A stretch of DNA of 64,000 nt from Phylloscopus collybita (Eukaryota; Chordata; Aves; Passeriformes; Phylloscopidae). The stretch spans positions 2,962,501 to 3,026,500 of the forward strand of contig JAJNNQ010000023.1 in the NCBI GenBank assembly GCA_027886175.1, given 5' to 3'. This document shows, piece by piece, positions 35,901-47,396 of this stretch (positions are counted from its first letter, which is position 1; every line of letters starts with the position of its first letter). The position numbers and the translations under genes were made by a program. The notes beneath the pieces are model-generated. The model was not told where the DNA came from. It searched no databases and saw only the letters and a list, made by a program, of their open reading frames with translations.

Positions 35901-38335
35901 ATGATAAATCTGCCTCTCCCTGTGACCCCGAGCTGGTGCTGCCCAGGGGATGGTGCAGCCAGAGCTGCCCGGTACCGAGCTGGAAGTGATGCCCTGAGCA
36001 CACTGGGGTTGGTGCCTCACGCTGCAGGCGCCTCCACCCATCCCCTGCACCTTCCTGTAAAGGTGGGAAGGAGGTTTCACCCATGACCAGCAGCAAGGAA
36101 AGGCATTTGGGCTCTCAAAGGAACACTGAGGGGTTAATAATAATGATACTGAGCTGCTCCTACACGGTACTTTTGGTCTGTAAGCCTCAAAACATTTGAT
36201 GGAAGAGACCATAATCAATAAAGAGGTTTTTGGGTTTTTTTTCTAATTAAAATACGAGGAGGAAGGGGAAGATCCTGTGGGTGAATTGCCGACTTTTGTG
36301 TGGGAGATCCTTTAAGGCTCAGGTAGCCACAATGACTCACGGCTCACCCAGCCTGATGCTCATGACTGCAGCAGATCCAGAGCCCGATAAGAGCTGCTGG
36401 GTTCAGAAAAACTTTTGACTTGTGGGAGGAAGAAAATCTGCCTGAAAAACTGCATTCTTAGCAGCCTGTAACAAGGAAAGTGCACAGTGCTGTCTGAGAT
36501 GGGTTTGGCTAGGAAAGTCCTTTCTCTGCCTTAGCCTGTTAAAGGATATTCTAAAGCCATCTCCTTGTTTAGTTGTTTTTTGGGTTTTTTTCTCCTTCAA
36601 GTGACTTTCTAAGTGTGGTTGCTTTGTGGTCCCCCATACCCATGCCAGGACAGAGGCTGTGACCAGCACTGGCTGCTTCTGGAGGAGATTGAGCTGAGAT
36701 CTGGAGAAGCCCTGGAGGCACATCCCTGCTGCAGGGCAGGAGAGCCCAGGGCTGAAGCACCCAGAGAAAAAGGATTAAAGTTTCTTGCACCTGCCAGCTC
36801 TTGTGGCACCAATCCATTTTTAGCTCGGTACCTGTAACTGAGTGATCAGCAGATTTCACAGACTGCCTTTCTGGGGGCAGGAAATCACTTCTAGGCCAAT
36901 AAAACCACTTTGCAGGAAGTTTCTTGCTCATCTGAAGAGCAGAGTGAAGGAGAAAGGGCTGGGCAGTCAGCGGTGGCCTAGCACAGTAAGGAAACAAGAA
37001 ATATTTCTACTGTAATGTAACACAGCAAGGAAAATATTTACCTAAAATTCTCCTGCAGCCGGTGCTTTGGAGAACAGGAATTTTATCTTGGGCTGTAGAT
37101 GCTGTGTAGAGGATCCCAAAGGTCTTATCAAAGCAGGAGCTTGAGGTGAGGCTCCTGGTACAGTAAAAACAGGGAGTGAGACCCTCAGTTGTGTGAGCAA
37201 GGGGAGCAGCAAGTGACAGAAGAGATGTGATCTGCTCTCTTCCTTTTGAAAAGGGAGTTCTTTCTCTTTTAAGATAAAAAGGGAAATGTAATTGCAAACA
37301 CCTGTGATATGTGGGGAGAAAGGAGCAGGAAAACCAGATAAGTGACTGAAGGAAATCCCTGCCACAAGGACAGGAGGAGCAGAACCTGATTGCTTTATCA
37401 AAGGCAGTGTAGGTGATGTGATCACTGCGGGAGATCTTTCATCAGGGGGAGTCTCAGGGTCCTCAATCCCCTCGATCTGCCTGGAAAGGGCAAAGCAGGG
37501 GCTGTGCTGAAACTGCCTTTGGCTGAGCACTACAACACACACTGGTGCTGTGCTGCCAGGGAACCCCAAAAACCAGTTCCAGGGGAGGAGGCAGGTTCTC
37601 CATCCCTCTGGGATAGGGGCTCAGCTTCCCAGGGTTGCCTGCCTTTCTAGGAGAAAGATTTAGCTAAACATAAACTTTTGGGTTGAGAGGATGCAGGTAG
37701 AAAACCAGATGAAGTGGAGTTTGATTACATGCAGCTTGGTCAAGGGGATGATTTTTCTGGCCTGATGCTCTTGTAAAGCTGTGCTTCTGACATGGCTCAA
37801 TGGGATAAAAAGGCAAGAAAGCCTCCAAGAGAGAGAAGGATGGGCTTATCTCCCTGGAGGAAAGCTTGCTCCTCTTCTAGGAGCAGGCACTTGGGGTATG
37901 TGCTAAGGGGTGAGCTGTTTACATACCTTGCTGCTTAAAATATTTACTGTTAGAGCTCTGGATATTCTTGTTATTCTTTGGTTGCTGTAATTTTCCATCT
38001 CTCTCTCCCCCTCTCAGCGCCTTATAGGTGCACATGGGTGCAATATGACCCAGCTGGTTTTAATGAAAAGGAACTCCTGCTTCTAGCCCGGATATTTTAT
38101 TTCACACTTCTCGGGGCTCTCCTCTTGGCTGCTCGATTCGCTAAACTCTTATTAGATCCAGGATGATAGCACTGCCTTGGCTTGGGAAAGTTGCAGAGTG
38201 GCCCAGGGAGCTGGGACTGACCCAAACTGCCTCAACCTTTCCTGCTGAAGTGCTTTGGGCTCCTTCACCAGCCCCACGAGGCCAGCAGACGTCATTGTGA
38301 CGCTCCCTACCACGGTCTGTCGAGAATGTTTTGCC
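32995..38335. other. SEPTIN9 intron, mostly unassigned
   Basis: No exon seen. 34446-34530 is a CA/AAAC low-complexity tract. 35330-35830 has a composition like an old retroviral element but no definable ends. Near 38001-38017 a CTCTCTCTCCCCCTCTCAG resembles a strong splice acceptor without a matching coding exon. Confidence 0.4.
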
Positions 38336-38366
38336 TTTTTTTTCTTTTTTTTTTTTTTTTTTTTTT
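38336..38366 (+). repeat. Poly(T) tract
   Basis: T-rich run of about 30 bases interrupted by one C. Confidence 0.93.
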
Positions 38367-39173
38367 CTCTAGTGGTTTACTTCTTCTGGCCTCCTGTTGA
38401 CCTCCAAAAGAGGGTGCCCATCACAGCATCACACCAACCAAGCCCTGTGTGACCTGGTTCAGAGAGCCCCACCAAACTCCAAGCAGGGGCTCTCTCACGT
38501 ATGGGATTTGCAAGGGGGAAGGCTCTGAACGTCAAAAAACGTGCTTGGATTGCTTGTGTTGCTCTTTCAAAATCTTCTTTACAATAAGGATTTTTAGTTT
38601 GCCTTGCTTAGTTCATTTTTTTTTTCCCCTGCTTTAAACCCATTCTACAGGTTTTGTGATGAGGGCGTAGTCAGGGATGTTTAACAGATTTTTGTAAAAG
38701 GCTGACCCAGGTTCTGCTCTTCCAGCAGTCACCCATGATTTTTTAACAAATCTTTTAACAAAGTGGGACTTTTTTTTTCCTCTCTCAGTAACAAAGTTAA
38801 TTATTGACAGCTACATTTTTACCTGCTGGAAACGGACTGCGGATGTGACCCGCCCAAGAGCGCTTGGGAGGAGAAAAATAAAGACACTTTCTTTCAAAAA
38901 AAAAAAAAATCAATGCCAGTGAGGCCGGCCGGCAGGGTGGGGACAGCAGGGACCTGGCAGTGGGATGATGAGCTCAGTGTCACAGCAGCCACAGGTCCGT
39001 GGTCGTTGCTGTTCTCCTCCAGGTGTTCAGCCAGGATGGCACCAAGGAGCTTTGCAGGCACTGTGTGGCGTGGAAAGGCTTTTTTTTTTGGTTCCAGTTG
39101 TGATGCAGAGAGGTGCAGAGCTGCTCCTCCCCGCACTGCTCTGCTGCCGTGGTTTCTGACACCACGAGGAGAG

Positions 39174-39198
39174 AAAAAAAAAAAAAAAAAAAAAAAAA
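39174..39198 (+). repeat. Poly(A) tract
   Basis: 25 consecutive A residues. Confidence 0.95.
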
Positions 39199-40189
39199 TG
39201 AAAGGGCTGAGCACTGCTGCCTGCCAGAGGAGAGGAAACCCACTGTACCTGCCTTAAAATGCCATACTTCTGTTGTAAAGGCGTGCTCTTGAGATTATTT
39301 AAACATTGCTTTTAAGTGATGCCTTTCCTTGGACTGTGAAGAAAACCTGGAGCTTTTTGAGTCTGGGAAGTTGGCACTGTTGGTTTCATTTTCTGCTTCG
39401 TGTACACTCTGGGCAAGTCTGTGGTGCTTGCAGACTTTCAAATACGTGAAATTAAAAGGGTGACATCTGTGGTGAAGCTCCTGCTTTCTGCAGTAACAGG
39501 CAGTAGCTGTACTGCTGTTTTGCATAATTTTCCTTTATGGTTCACCCAAAGGGGACTAAAAGCCCAACCCATTCATTTTTCCTTTCCTGTTGATGTGCCT
39601 GGACACATTTCAGAGGGTATCATCACTTTTAAAATGATGCTATTAAAACACAGGGTGGGGAGGATAAAAAGAGGGTCAAGAGGGCAGGATCTGAATCAAC
39701 ACCGGAAGGGAGAAGCATCAGATAGGGAGATGCTCAACCTGAGAGGGTGTGAGAGGTGGGGAAGGGGCGGCTGTGTCATGGAAGGGGCTGGTGTGGATGC
39801 CAGAACGTTTTCCTCGCTGCCTCGGGCTGGAGCGGAGGGAGCACTGAGTGCTCAGCGCTGGGCTCAGCATCGGGGCAAGTTTTGCATCCCCTCTGCCGCT
39901 CCCGCAGCGACGATTTTCCAGAGCAGCAGGCTGCTCGGATTCGGCAGCGCTGGGGTCAGCACAGCGCCGGCTTGATTTTGAGGAATTTACAAAAAACGGA
40001 GCGTGGCCGAGATGCCCCTTTCCAAACAAGGCTAAACCGAGAAGGGAAAGGCTCATCAGCGCCGGGGAACATCGTGGGGGAGAAGCGACCCACCCGTGCG
40101 GGGGCCGCTTCCAAAGCCTCCGCGGGGCAGCGCTGCAGCCTGTCCCCCCTCACCGCGGCTCCGAGCCGAGGGGGGCACAGCGGGGTCGG

Positions 40190-40795
40190 GGCATGTGGGA
40201 CCCGCCGGCAGCCGGGGGTGCTCCTGGCACCCCGCACACCCATCGGGGCGGGGCAGGGGGGTCCTGGCCGCCGGGGGCACCCATGGGGGCGAGGCGGAGG
40301 GTCTCGGCTGCCGGGAGTGTCCCTGGCACCCCGCACACCCATCGGGGCTGGGGTCCCCGCGGCCGGGGGTGCCCCTGGTAGCCCGCATACCCATCGGGGC
40401 GGGGGCCCGGCCTCTGGGGGTGCTCCTGACACCCTGCACACCCATCGAGGTGGGGGCTCCCGGAGGCCGGGGGTGCCCCTGGCACTCCGCACACCCGTCG
40501 GGGCGGGGCAGGGGGTCCCGGCCGCCGCGGGTGCCCCTGACACCCTGCACACCCATCGGGGCGGGGGCTCCCGGAGGCCGGGGGTGCCCCTGACACCCTG
40601 CACACCCATCGGGGAGGGAGGTCCCGGCCTCTGGGGGTGCTCCTGACACCCCGCACATCCATCGGGGCGGGGGTCCCCGAGGCCGGGGGTGTCCCTGGCA
40701 CCCCGCACACCCATCGGGGCGGGGGTCCCGGCCTCTGGGGGTGTCCCTGGCACCCCGCACACCCATCGGGGCGGGGCGGGGGGGGTCCCGGCCGC
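40190..40795 (+). repeat. CpG-rich minisatellite upstream of the isoform-2 first exon
   Basis: Ten occurrences of a core close to CACACCCATCGGGG are spaced mostly 50-57 bp apart (first near 40236, last near 40757); one gap of about 98 bp separates the first two. Units read roughly: GGGGGTGCCCCTGGCACC, then the core, then G-rich and GGCCTC-type spacers. Seven units carry GGGGCGGGG, an Sp1/KLF-type GC box. The last unit contains a longer G-run at 40768-40786. The array ends about 225 bp before the ATG at 41019. Confidence 0.9.
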
Positions 40796-41018
40796 CGCCC
40801 CGCAGAGGGGCCGGCACGGCGGAGGGGGCGGCGTGACGGGCGTGGGGAGCAGCCAGTGCGCTGCGAGGGGCCGTGCCGGGCCGGGCCGAGCTGGGCCGGG
40901 CCGGGGGCATGGCTGGCTGCCCGGCGGGGCGGGGGGCGGCCGCAGCCGCTCGCCCTCCGCCATTCGCGAGGCCGCAGCCCGCACCGCCGAGCCGGGGGGC
41001 AGCGCCCCGCGCCCCGCC

Positions 41019-41073
41019 ATGGCCGATCCGGCCGTCAGCGCCCACCTGGAGGGCATCATCTCCGACTTCGAAG
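41019..41073 (+). CDS. SEPTIN9: SEPTIN9 alternative first coding exon, isoform-2 type (18 residues)
   Basis: The ATG at 41019 in a CCGCCATGG context encodes MADPAVSAHLEGIISDFE plus one G, followed by a GTGGGT donor at 41074. It splices in frame to 55758 across a 14,684-bp intron. Human isoform 2 (579 aa) has an 18-residue leader of nearly the same sequence, and its length relative to isoforms 1 and 3 fits. The exon sits in a CpG island, as the human v2 promoter does; methylation of that human island is used as a colorectal-cancer marker. The reading frame stays open upstream of the ATG, so the start rests on context and homology, not on an upstream stop. A second ATG at 40909 in another frame overlaps it. 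Confidence 0.93.
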
Positions 41074-41241
41074 GTGGGTTGGCCCCGCGGGTGGAGAGCG
41101 CTGCGGGTTGGAAAGGGGCACCCCACGCTTGGTGGGGGTGGGAGCGGCCGCTTTTTGGGGCTCGGCGGGGAGGAACCGCAGCCGCGGCGGAGAGGGTTGA
41201 GCTGGGCTCCGCTTCCCCCCCGCCCCGGGCTCGGCTGCCGC

Positions 41242-41377
41242 AGTCTCCCCGCGCCGCTGGTGCCCCGGTGGTACCCGGAGGGGGGGTCCTGGCCGAGGCC
41301 GGGGTGGCACCCCGCGGGTAGGGAGGGCTGGAAGGAGCGGGATGCCCCAGGGCGGCATCCCCAGGGCTGTCGATGCC
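41242..41377 (+). repeat. Direct duplicate downstream of the isoform-2 first exon, copy 1
   Basis: From AGTCTCCCC to GGCTGTCGATGCC. It recurs at 42428-42553 with about 1.18 kb offset. It includes GTCCTGGCCGAGGCCGGGGT and AGGGAGGGCTGGAAGGAGCG, identical in both. Confidence 0.9.
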
Positions 41378-41996
41378 TTTTGTCCAAGGCAGGCTCTTAC
41401 GGGATGTTTCTCCTTTCCTGCCCTTCCCGAGTTCGTTTATGTAGGTTTTTGGGTTTGTTTGGTTTTTTTTCAGCTGAAAACACCCGCCTGACCAGACTGA
41501 AAGTCTGAAAAAAAAAAAAAAGAAAAAAAGAAAGCAAAGCCAGGCAGAGGCCCTTCTGTTGACTCCCAGCTCTGGGGTGCGAGCACAGCCCTGGACTAGC
41601 TGGGGTGTGGATAAGGATCCCAAGTTTCCCGTGTCCCCGTAGCGGGAGCTGCCTGCCCTGCAGAGCTCTGCAGTTGTCCCGTGGCAGAGCTCCAGCAACG
41701 GGATCTCCGTGCAGCCCGCTCGGCTTGCGGACCGAGCTGCCTTCTCCCTTCTTGCCTGCTACTCTCGGCTTTTTTCAGGCAAGAAAATAAGCTGGCGGGG
41801 AGCGTGCTGCTGCCAGATGGGTCTGGGAGCGAGAGACAGGCAGGAGAGGGCTGGGGAGGGGGGGCTGTGCCTGACGCGGGCGTTGAGAGATCGGCTCCGG
41901 GGAGCTCATCTTCCCGAGCAGAGTTTTGGAAGAGCAGCTCCATCCCTGCGCACTCCTGGCAGCGACCCAAGCGGAGCTTTGTGCAGCGGTTTCTAG

Positions 41997-42034
<38 letters not shown>
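41997..42034 (+). repeat. Poly(A) tract
   Basis: 38 consecutive A residues between the two copies of the 41242/42428 duplication. Confidence 0.95.
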
Positions 42035-42036
<2 letters not shown>

Positions 42037-42427
42037 AAAAAGAAAACTAACAACAAAAAAAAAACCAACCCACAAGAAATAGCGGAGATGTTGGGGCCGC
42101 GGTGAAAGCTTATCCATGGGCTGCGTGTGCACCGCTATGGGCTGAGCCTCCGCCGCCTCCTGGAGAGCCCAGCCTGGCTTTCGGGAAGCAGAGCTCCGCT
42201 GTTTTTCCTGCTGGGGAGCCGAGGAAGCTCAGGGCACGGGGGTTCCTCTTCCAGGTCAGGCAGGAAACTGGTGGCAAAGCTGGGGGCTCTGCGCTCCTTG
42301 CCGTGGGGTTTAGACACGGTCACCTCTCCTATTCCCAAGCTGTGGGCTGCGGCTGGCAGTGGAGGGCACGGCAGGAGGCTGAGGGAAAGTCACGTCCCTC
42401 GGGAAGATTGGAGCAAACAAGTGACAG

Positions 42428-42553
42428 AGTCTCCCCACACCGGTGGTGCCCCGGGGGGGGAGTCCTGGCCGAGGCCGGGGTGGCACCCCGCGGGTAGGGA
42501 GGGCTGGAAGGAGCGGGATGCCCCAGAGCAGCATCCCCAGGGCTGTCGATGCC
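42428..42553 (+). repeat. Direct duplicate downstream of the isoform-2 first exon, copy 2
   Basis: Second copy of 41242-41377, about 10 bp shorter at its 5' side, CpG-rich like its partner. Confidence 0.9.
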
Positions 42554-43574
42554 CTAAGGCATCGAAGACACAGAGAGCGGCCCGAATCCAGCGCCCCTTT
42601 GGTGCTGGGGGTCCAAGGGCGCCTTTGTGGCTGTCCTTGAGGGACGCTGAGCTGCCCCACCGCAGGGCTCTGATGTAATCACAGCTCCCCTCTCGCCGCC
42701 CCAGTTGCATTTCAGTCTCTGAAGAATGACTAATTCCCTGCTCGGATACGATCAGGGCTCTGCTGTGGGCCCCAGGGCTGCCTGTTTGGGCTCTGTGTGT
42801 GTGTGTTCCTTCGTGGCACCGAGCTGCTCTGTGTTGCCTTTATTTTCAGTCTATTGAGCGCTTAATAGTTCCTGCCTGTGCAGAGGGAGAGGCTGGGGAA
42901 AGCTCCGTGCATCTGAAGCCAAAAGGTCTGGCCTTGCCCTTGAGCAGGGATCTGGGCTACTGTTTCACGAGTTAATTAGCTCTCAGGGTTGCACAGCAGC
43001 TTCCCAAAAAAAGCAGGCAATTAATCTCCGGCCCGTAGGGCAGGAGATGCAGTGTTCCTGTCTGCTGGGTGGGTACCTCAACCCCACGCAGCCCCTGGCC
43101 AAGTGGGGAAAGATCTGCCAAAAACACCATGGGGCAGAAACACCAGAGCCATCCAGAGCTCCCTTTGTTCCTGCCAGTCACACACTGCCTGCCCTCCCTC
43201 CCTCCCTCCCTCCTTCCCCGGGCACCCTGGCTGCTCCTGCCTGTTCCCTTCGCAGCATCCCTGCCAGTTTTCCTGCCAGCAGCCCTGCCTGGCTCCTTGT
43301 CCCTGCTGTGCTGCAGCAGGCAGGGAGCTGCAGCCTTGGCTGTGGAGCTGCTGGCCTCAGTGAGCCTGAGGAGGATGCAAAGGCCCTTGGGGAGAGGGGT
43401 GCAGTACCAGGCATTTGGCTCCAGTTTAGTTTCCAGTTTAGTTAGCAGCTTTTGAGAAGAAAGCAGACCACAGCAGAGTGTGTTCTTCCTTGTGCCCTGT
43501 GCTGTGATGGGGACGCCCACAGTGCCCATCTAGCACTGAGGTCTAGATGGGTAGGTCCAGCAGGAGGGCACTAG

Positions 43575-43758
43575 AAAAGTCCAGGGGCTTCTGCCCCAGA
43601 GGAACTGTGGCTGCCCCATCCCTGGAAGTGTTCAAGGTCAGGTTGGATGGGACTACGAGCAGCCTTGTCTAGAGGAAGGTGCTCTCTGCCAGTGGCAGAG
43701 GGGTTGGAAATGGATGATTTGTAAGGTCTCTTCCAACCAAACCCATTCTGTGATTCTA
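43575..43758 (+). mobile_element. CR1 LINE 3' tail fragment
   Basis: GAGGAACTGTGGCTGCCCCA, AAGTGTTCAAGGTCAGGTTG, GGTCTCTTCCAACCAAACCC and terminal ATTCTGTGATTCTAAT. Confidence 0.88.
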
Positions 43759-44608
43759 ATCCCCCTTGTTTGACTGACAAAAGCTTCTCTAATGGGGCAG
43801 AGCATCATTAGGTCTGTGGTTTGCCAGGATTTACAGAGCATAATAGCTCTGCCCCTGGGTTTATAGATTCTGGCAGCTTTTCAGGAGCGTGGCTGGTTCA
43901 GCTGTGGTTGCAGCAGTGCTTCCCAAGCTCACCTCTGCCTCAGAGGGGGCTGAGGGTCCCTCAGCTCCCTGGGGTCTCAGACACAGGGAAGGGAGGCTGC
44001 AGTGCTCAATCAGCCTGCTGAGGTGCCTGTGCAGTGTGTTAACAACCTGTGCACCCCCAGACCTCCTGATGCAGCCCAGGCTGGGTGGTGTGGGGGTGCT
44101 GGTGTCCACGGGGCTCCACTGAGGAGGGGCTGGATGTTCCTGCTCAAGGCTTGGGCTGGTTGTGGTGCTGCACAAAGATCATTCCACAGCGTGGTACTCC
44201 TCTTCCTGCCCGAGGGGTAAAGCACTGTGCACTCAGTATCTGCTGCCTGGCAGTGAGGCAGGGGAGATCTGCTCCAGTCCCTCATCCTGGTGGGATGTGG
44301 CTGCTACTGAGCAGAGCCCCAGGGTAACTGAGGTGTGTTTTTGCTGGCCTTTGCTGGTGGTGAGTTGGCAGAACTGATGCCAGGCTCTCCTTGCCTTTGC
44401 CAGTGCTGTCAGTCAGCACCAGATTGGTTTCCCTGTAATGTTGAAACACAAATTGTCACCGTGGGTGTAAACTGTGCCTGGTGGCAATGCTGAGCAGGGC
44501 TGTAAGCCTGTGGAGAGGCAGGAGGGTGCCCGGGAGCTCTGTGTGCTATCTGGGGGCGTAGCTTGGTGGGGGCACAGGCTGGCAGCTTTGCTCTGGCAGA
44601 AAGAGAAT

Positions 44609-44845
44609 TTCACAGAATTTCTAGGTTGGAAGAGACCTTCAAGATCATAAAATCCAACCCATGCTCTAACACCTCAACTAAACCAGGGCACCAAGTGCCA
44701 CATCCAGTCTTTTCTTAAACACATCCAGGGATGGTGACTCCACCACTTCCCTGGGCAGGCCATTCCAACACTTTATCACTCTTCCTGTGAAAAACTTTTT
44801 CCTGATATCCAACCTGTATTTCCCTTGGTGCAGCTTGGGGCTGTG
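44609..44845 (-). mobile_element. CR1 LINE 3' fragment (minus strand)
   Basis: Reverse complement of the 18818/25345 subfamily: CACAGAATTTCTAGGTTGGA, CCAACCCATGCTCTAACACC, ATCCAGGGATGGTGACTCCA and TGATATCCAACCTGTATTTC. Confidence 0.92.
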
Positions 44846-45576
44846 TCCCACGGAATCACAGAATACCATGAGACAGCATTTGTTGATGGATCTTAATCCT
44901 TGATTTTCCCGTTGCTCAGAGCCCAGCTCCCTTGGGAAGCTTGTGCTGCCTGGTGGGTGAGCCTGGGCAGTGCTGTGGAGCTGGGTGGGGAGCCTCCAGC
45001 CCTGCCAGCACATGACACTGCTGATCAGAAGGTTTCTCTGGCTATTTTATTTATTTACTTACTCTTGCTTACTACTGCACGCTTTCCAGACACTTCTCTC
45101 ACCACCCAGTGTGGGGTATTTTTAGTACTTCACCAGCAGACTGAGGTACAAACTCCTGCTGAGTTATGTCACGGCCACCAAAAAAAAAAACATCACCCAG
45201 CTCATTTTTTTTTCAGGAGGGTGCTGCATTATAAATAGGCTTCTCCACGTGCACAAAACTCAGGGACTCGTCCTGAAAATTTCCTGGAGCACATGCCTGG
45301 CGTGTCTGGGGGACACGTGGCCGTGGTGCATCCCCGGGCTGTGCAGAGCCAGCGTTCCTGCTGCCCCTGGGGAGCAGCTGCAGCTGCCTGCTGTGGATGC
45401 TGGGGCTCAGCCCCGGGCTAATATTAGCAGGAACGTGGGTGATGGTGCCTTGAACTGGGCAGAGTGGAAAGCCCTGGAGGTGGGATGTGCCTCGTGTGAG
45501 TGCCTCACTCCAGGTCCAAGGTGTGTGTCCTGTGGGGGAGGAGGGAGTCACAAATCAGAACATGAATTGCCTGAAA
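44846..45576. other. SEPTIN9 intron, nothing recognised
   Basis: Unique intron sequence; an A-run near 45180-45190. Confidence 0.4.
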
Positions 45577-45930
45577 TTTTGGTGGTATTTTCAGTTTTGT
45601 TTGATTCCTAGGAACTGGAGGGGGAAAGGGTGTAAGGAGAAGCTCTTCTGGAGTGGAAGTGCCAGAAAAGGAATAGGAAACCATCGAACAAATGGATTTT
45701 CTGTTTGCTTTATGCATTCTGCTTTTCGGTTCTGTGAGGACACATCAGACTCATTTTGGTGGTATTTTCAGTTTTGTTTGATTCCTAGGAACTGTGGGGG
45801 AAAGGGTGTAAGGAGAAGCTCTTCTGGAGTGGAAGTGCTAGAAGAGGAATAGGAAACCATTGAACAGATGGATTTTCTGTTTGCTTTATGCATTCTGCTT
45901 TTTGGTTCCATTAGGACACATCAGACTCGT
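45577..45930 (+). repeat. 177-bp tandem duplication
   Basis: Copy 1 at 45577-45753 and copy 2 at 45754-45930, beginning TTTTGGTGGTATTTTCAG and ending near GACACATCAGACTC. Only scattered substitutions and one or two single-base indels separate them. Each copy contains TTTTCAG and AAGGTGTAAGG-like text, but no coding frame is conserved. Confidence 0.93.
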
Positions 45931-46815
45931 GGAGGTGACCAGCAAAATTGTCTTGACAAAGGTTTCTGCAAGGAGATTAAAATAAATAAGTTAGCAAAGA
46001 GTGACTGGAAAGATCTTAGCAATTACCAGTTCTTCAACCTCCTTATTGCTGGCAGGCAGGGCTAGGAGCTGAGCGTGTGACTAAAGGTCCCTCGTGTGCC
46101 AGGGCTCAATGCCTGGAAAAGGAAACGCAAAAAGATCTTTCCGATCCGCGCCTTGGATCATCCCGAGCCTTAGGAGTGAAGCAAAGCTCCTCAATTGTTG
46201 GATTTCCTGGGCTGTCCACAGAAGGTCGTGCTGTGACTGGTTCTCCTCTGGAGTTCTTCATCACCAGCTCGCTGTGGGCAGAGCCAGAGCTGCTCCCTGA
46301 TGTAACTGGTGCTCCCAGACAGCAAAGTCACCTCTGATACCCTCAAAGCTGGGCTTTACAGCCACTTCAGAGTGCTTTTTCTCTCTTTTATTCCACATCT
46401 ACGTTTCTCAACCCGAGACAAAAGGATGGGCTGGGTGGGAGTTTTCTGCCAAATCCTTACGTGGTGGGAGAGGAAGGAGCCAGAGGAAGGTGCCTGTGGG
46501 AAGGGAAGTTTTGTGTCTTCCCCAGCAGAAGTTTGTATCTTCCCTGCAGAACCTGCCTCCAAGCCACAAAGCCAAAAAACTCGTCACAGCAGTGGGTACC
46601 TGCTGTTGGAGGTTGGGATTTTCCCTGTGTAGATGTAATTCTTTGGGAATAAAAAGGTGGTGAGGGAGTGGGAAAGGGAAGAGCAGGTGATCTCTCTGTC
46701 CACATGAGCTGGGCTCTGGGGATCAGCTCTGGCCCTGGCTGGGATGTAGGATCCTGCAGGGGTTGTTGTGTGCAGGGTGGGCTGGGCTGTGTGTCCCTGG
46801 GGCCAGGCAGCCACT

Positions 46816-47222
46816 GTGGCACTGAGCAGTGTCCCTGTCTCTGTGGCACTGAGCAGTGTCCCTGTCTGTGACACCAAGCAGTGTCCCTGGCTGTGTGACA
46901 CGGAGCAGTGCCACTGGCTCTGTAACACCGAGCAGTGTCACTGGCTGTGTGGCACTGAGCAGTGTCCCTGGGTCTGTGGCACTGAGCAGTGTCCCTGTCT
47001 CTGTGACACCGAGCAGTGTCCCTGGCTGTGTGGCACCGAGCAGTGTCCCTGGCTGTGTGACACTGAGCAGTGTCACTGTCTCTGTGGCACTGAGCAGTGT
47101 CACTGACTGTGTGACACTGCAGTGTCCCTGGCTCTGTGACACCGAGCAGTGTCCCTGATTCTGTGGCACCAAGCAGAGTCCCTGGCTCTGTGACACCAAG
47201 CAGTGTCCCTGGCTGTGTGACA
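46816..47222 (+). repeat. Minisatellite, 27-bp unit with CACTGAGCAGTG core
   Basis: About 15 units of GTGGCACTGAGCAGTGTCCC followed by TGTCTCT or TGGCTGT. The core is an inverted repeat, CACTG-AG-CAGTG. Because 27 is a multiple of three, frames on both strands stay open through the array. Confidence 0.93.
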
Positions 47223-47321
47223 GCAGGGAGGGCTCCCAGTGCTGGCAGAGGTGGGACCAGCAGTGGGCAAAGTGAGCACAGCACTGTGCTCACCATAGAG
47301 AGACCTTCCAGGGGAGCCTGG

Positions 47322-47396
47322 CTGGGAAGGGACAGGGAGAGGATGGGTGGGAAGGGACAGGGAGAGGATGGGTGGGAAGGGACAGGGAGAGGATGG
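47322..47396 (+). repeat. Three-copy 25-bp tandem repeat
   Basis: GGGTGGGAAGGGACAGGGAG repeated three times with GGAT joints. Confidence 0.92.

Larger units (their letters stand above)
39880..41350 (+). promoter_or_regulatory. SEPTIN9: CpG island over the isoform-2 promoter and first exon
   Basis: CpG density rises sharply from about 39.88 kb and falls after about 41.35 kb, in contrast to the CpG-poor intron on either side. The island contains the first exon at 41019-41073, many GC boxes and no TATA box near the ATG. Its left half is a tandem repeat (40190-40795). By homology this is the bird counterpart of the human SEPT9_v2 CpG-island promoter. The exact start site is not visible; a position around 40.85-40.95 kb is a guess. 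Confidence 0.75.

Noticed and set aside
37978..38166. A 62-codon plus-strand frame after a strong acceptor-like pyrimidine tract, with hydrophobic segment
   Set aside because: No donor in a compatible position, no family resemblance, and frame length is within chance.
32995..38335. Possible old retroviral internal region near 35330-35830
   Set aside because: Composition is suggestive, but no gag, pol or env similarity, no ends and no partner copy could be shown.
39956..41698. A 580-codon minus-strand open frame across the isoform-2 CpG island
   Set aside because: It is created by the GC-rich tandem repeat and low stop-codon frequency. The peptide is a Pro/Gly/Arg repeat with no domain, and it overlaps the real SEPTIN9 exon.
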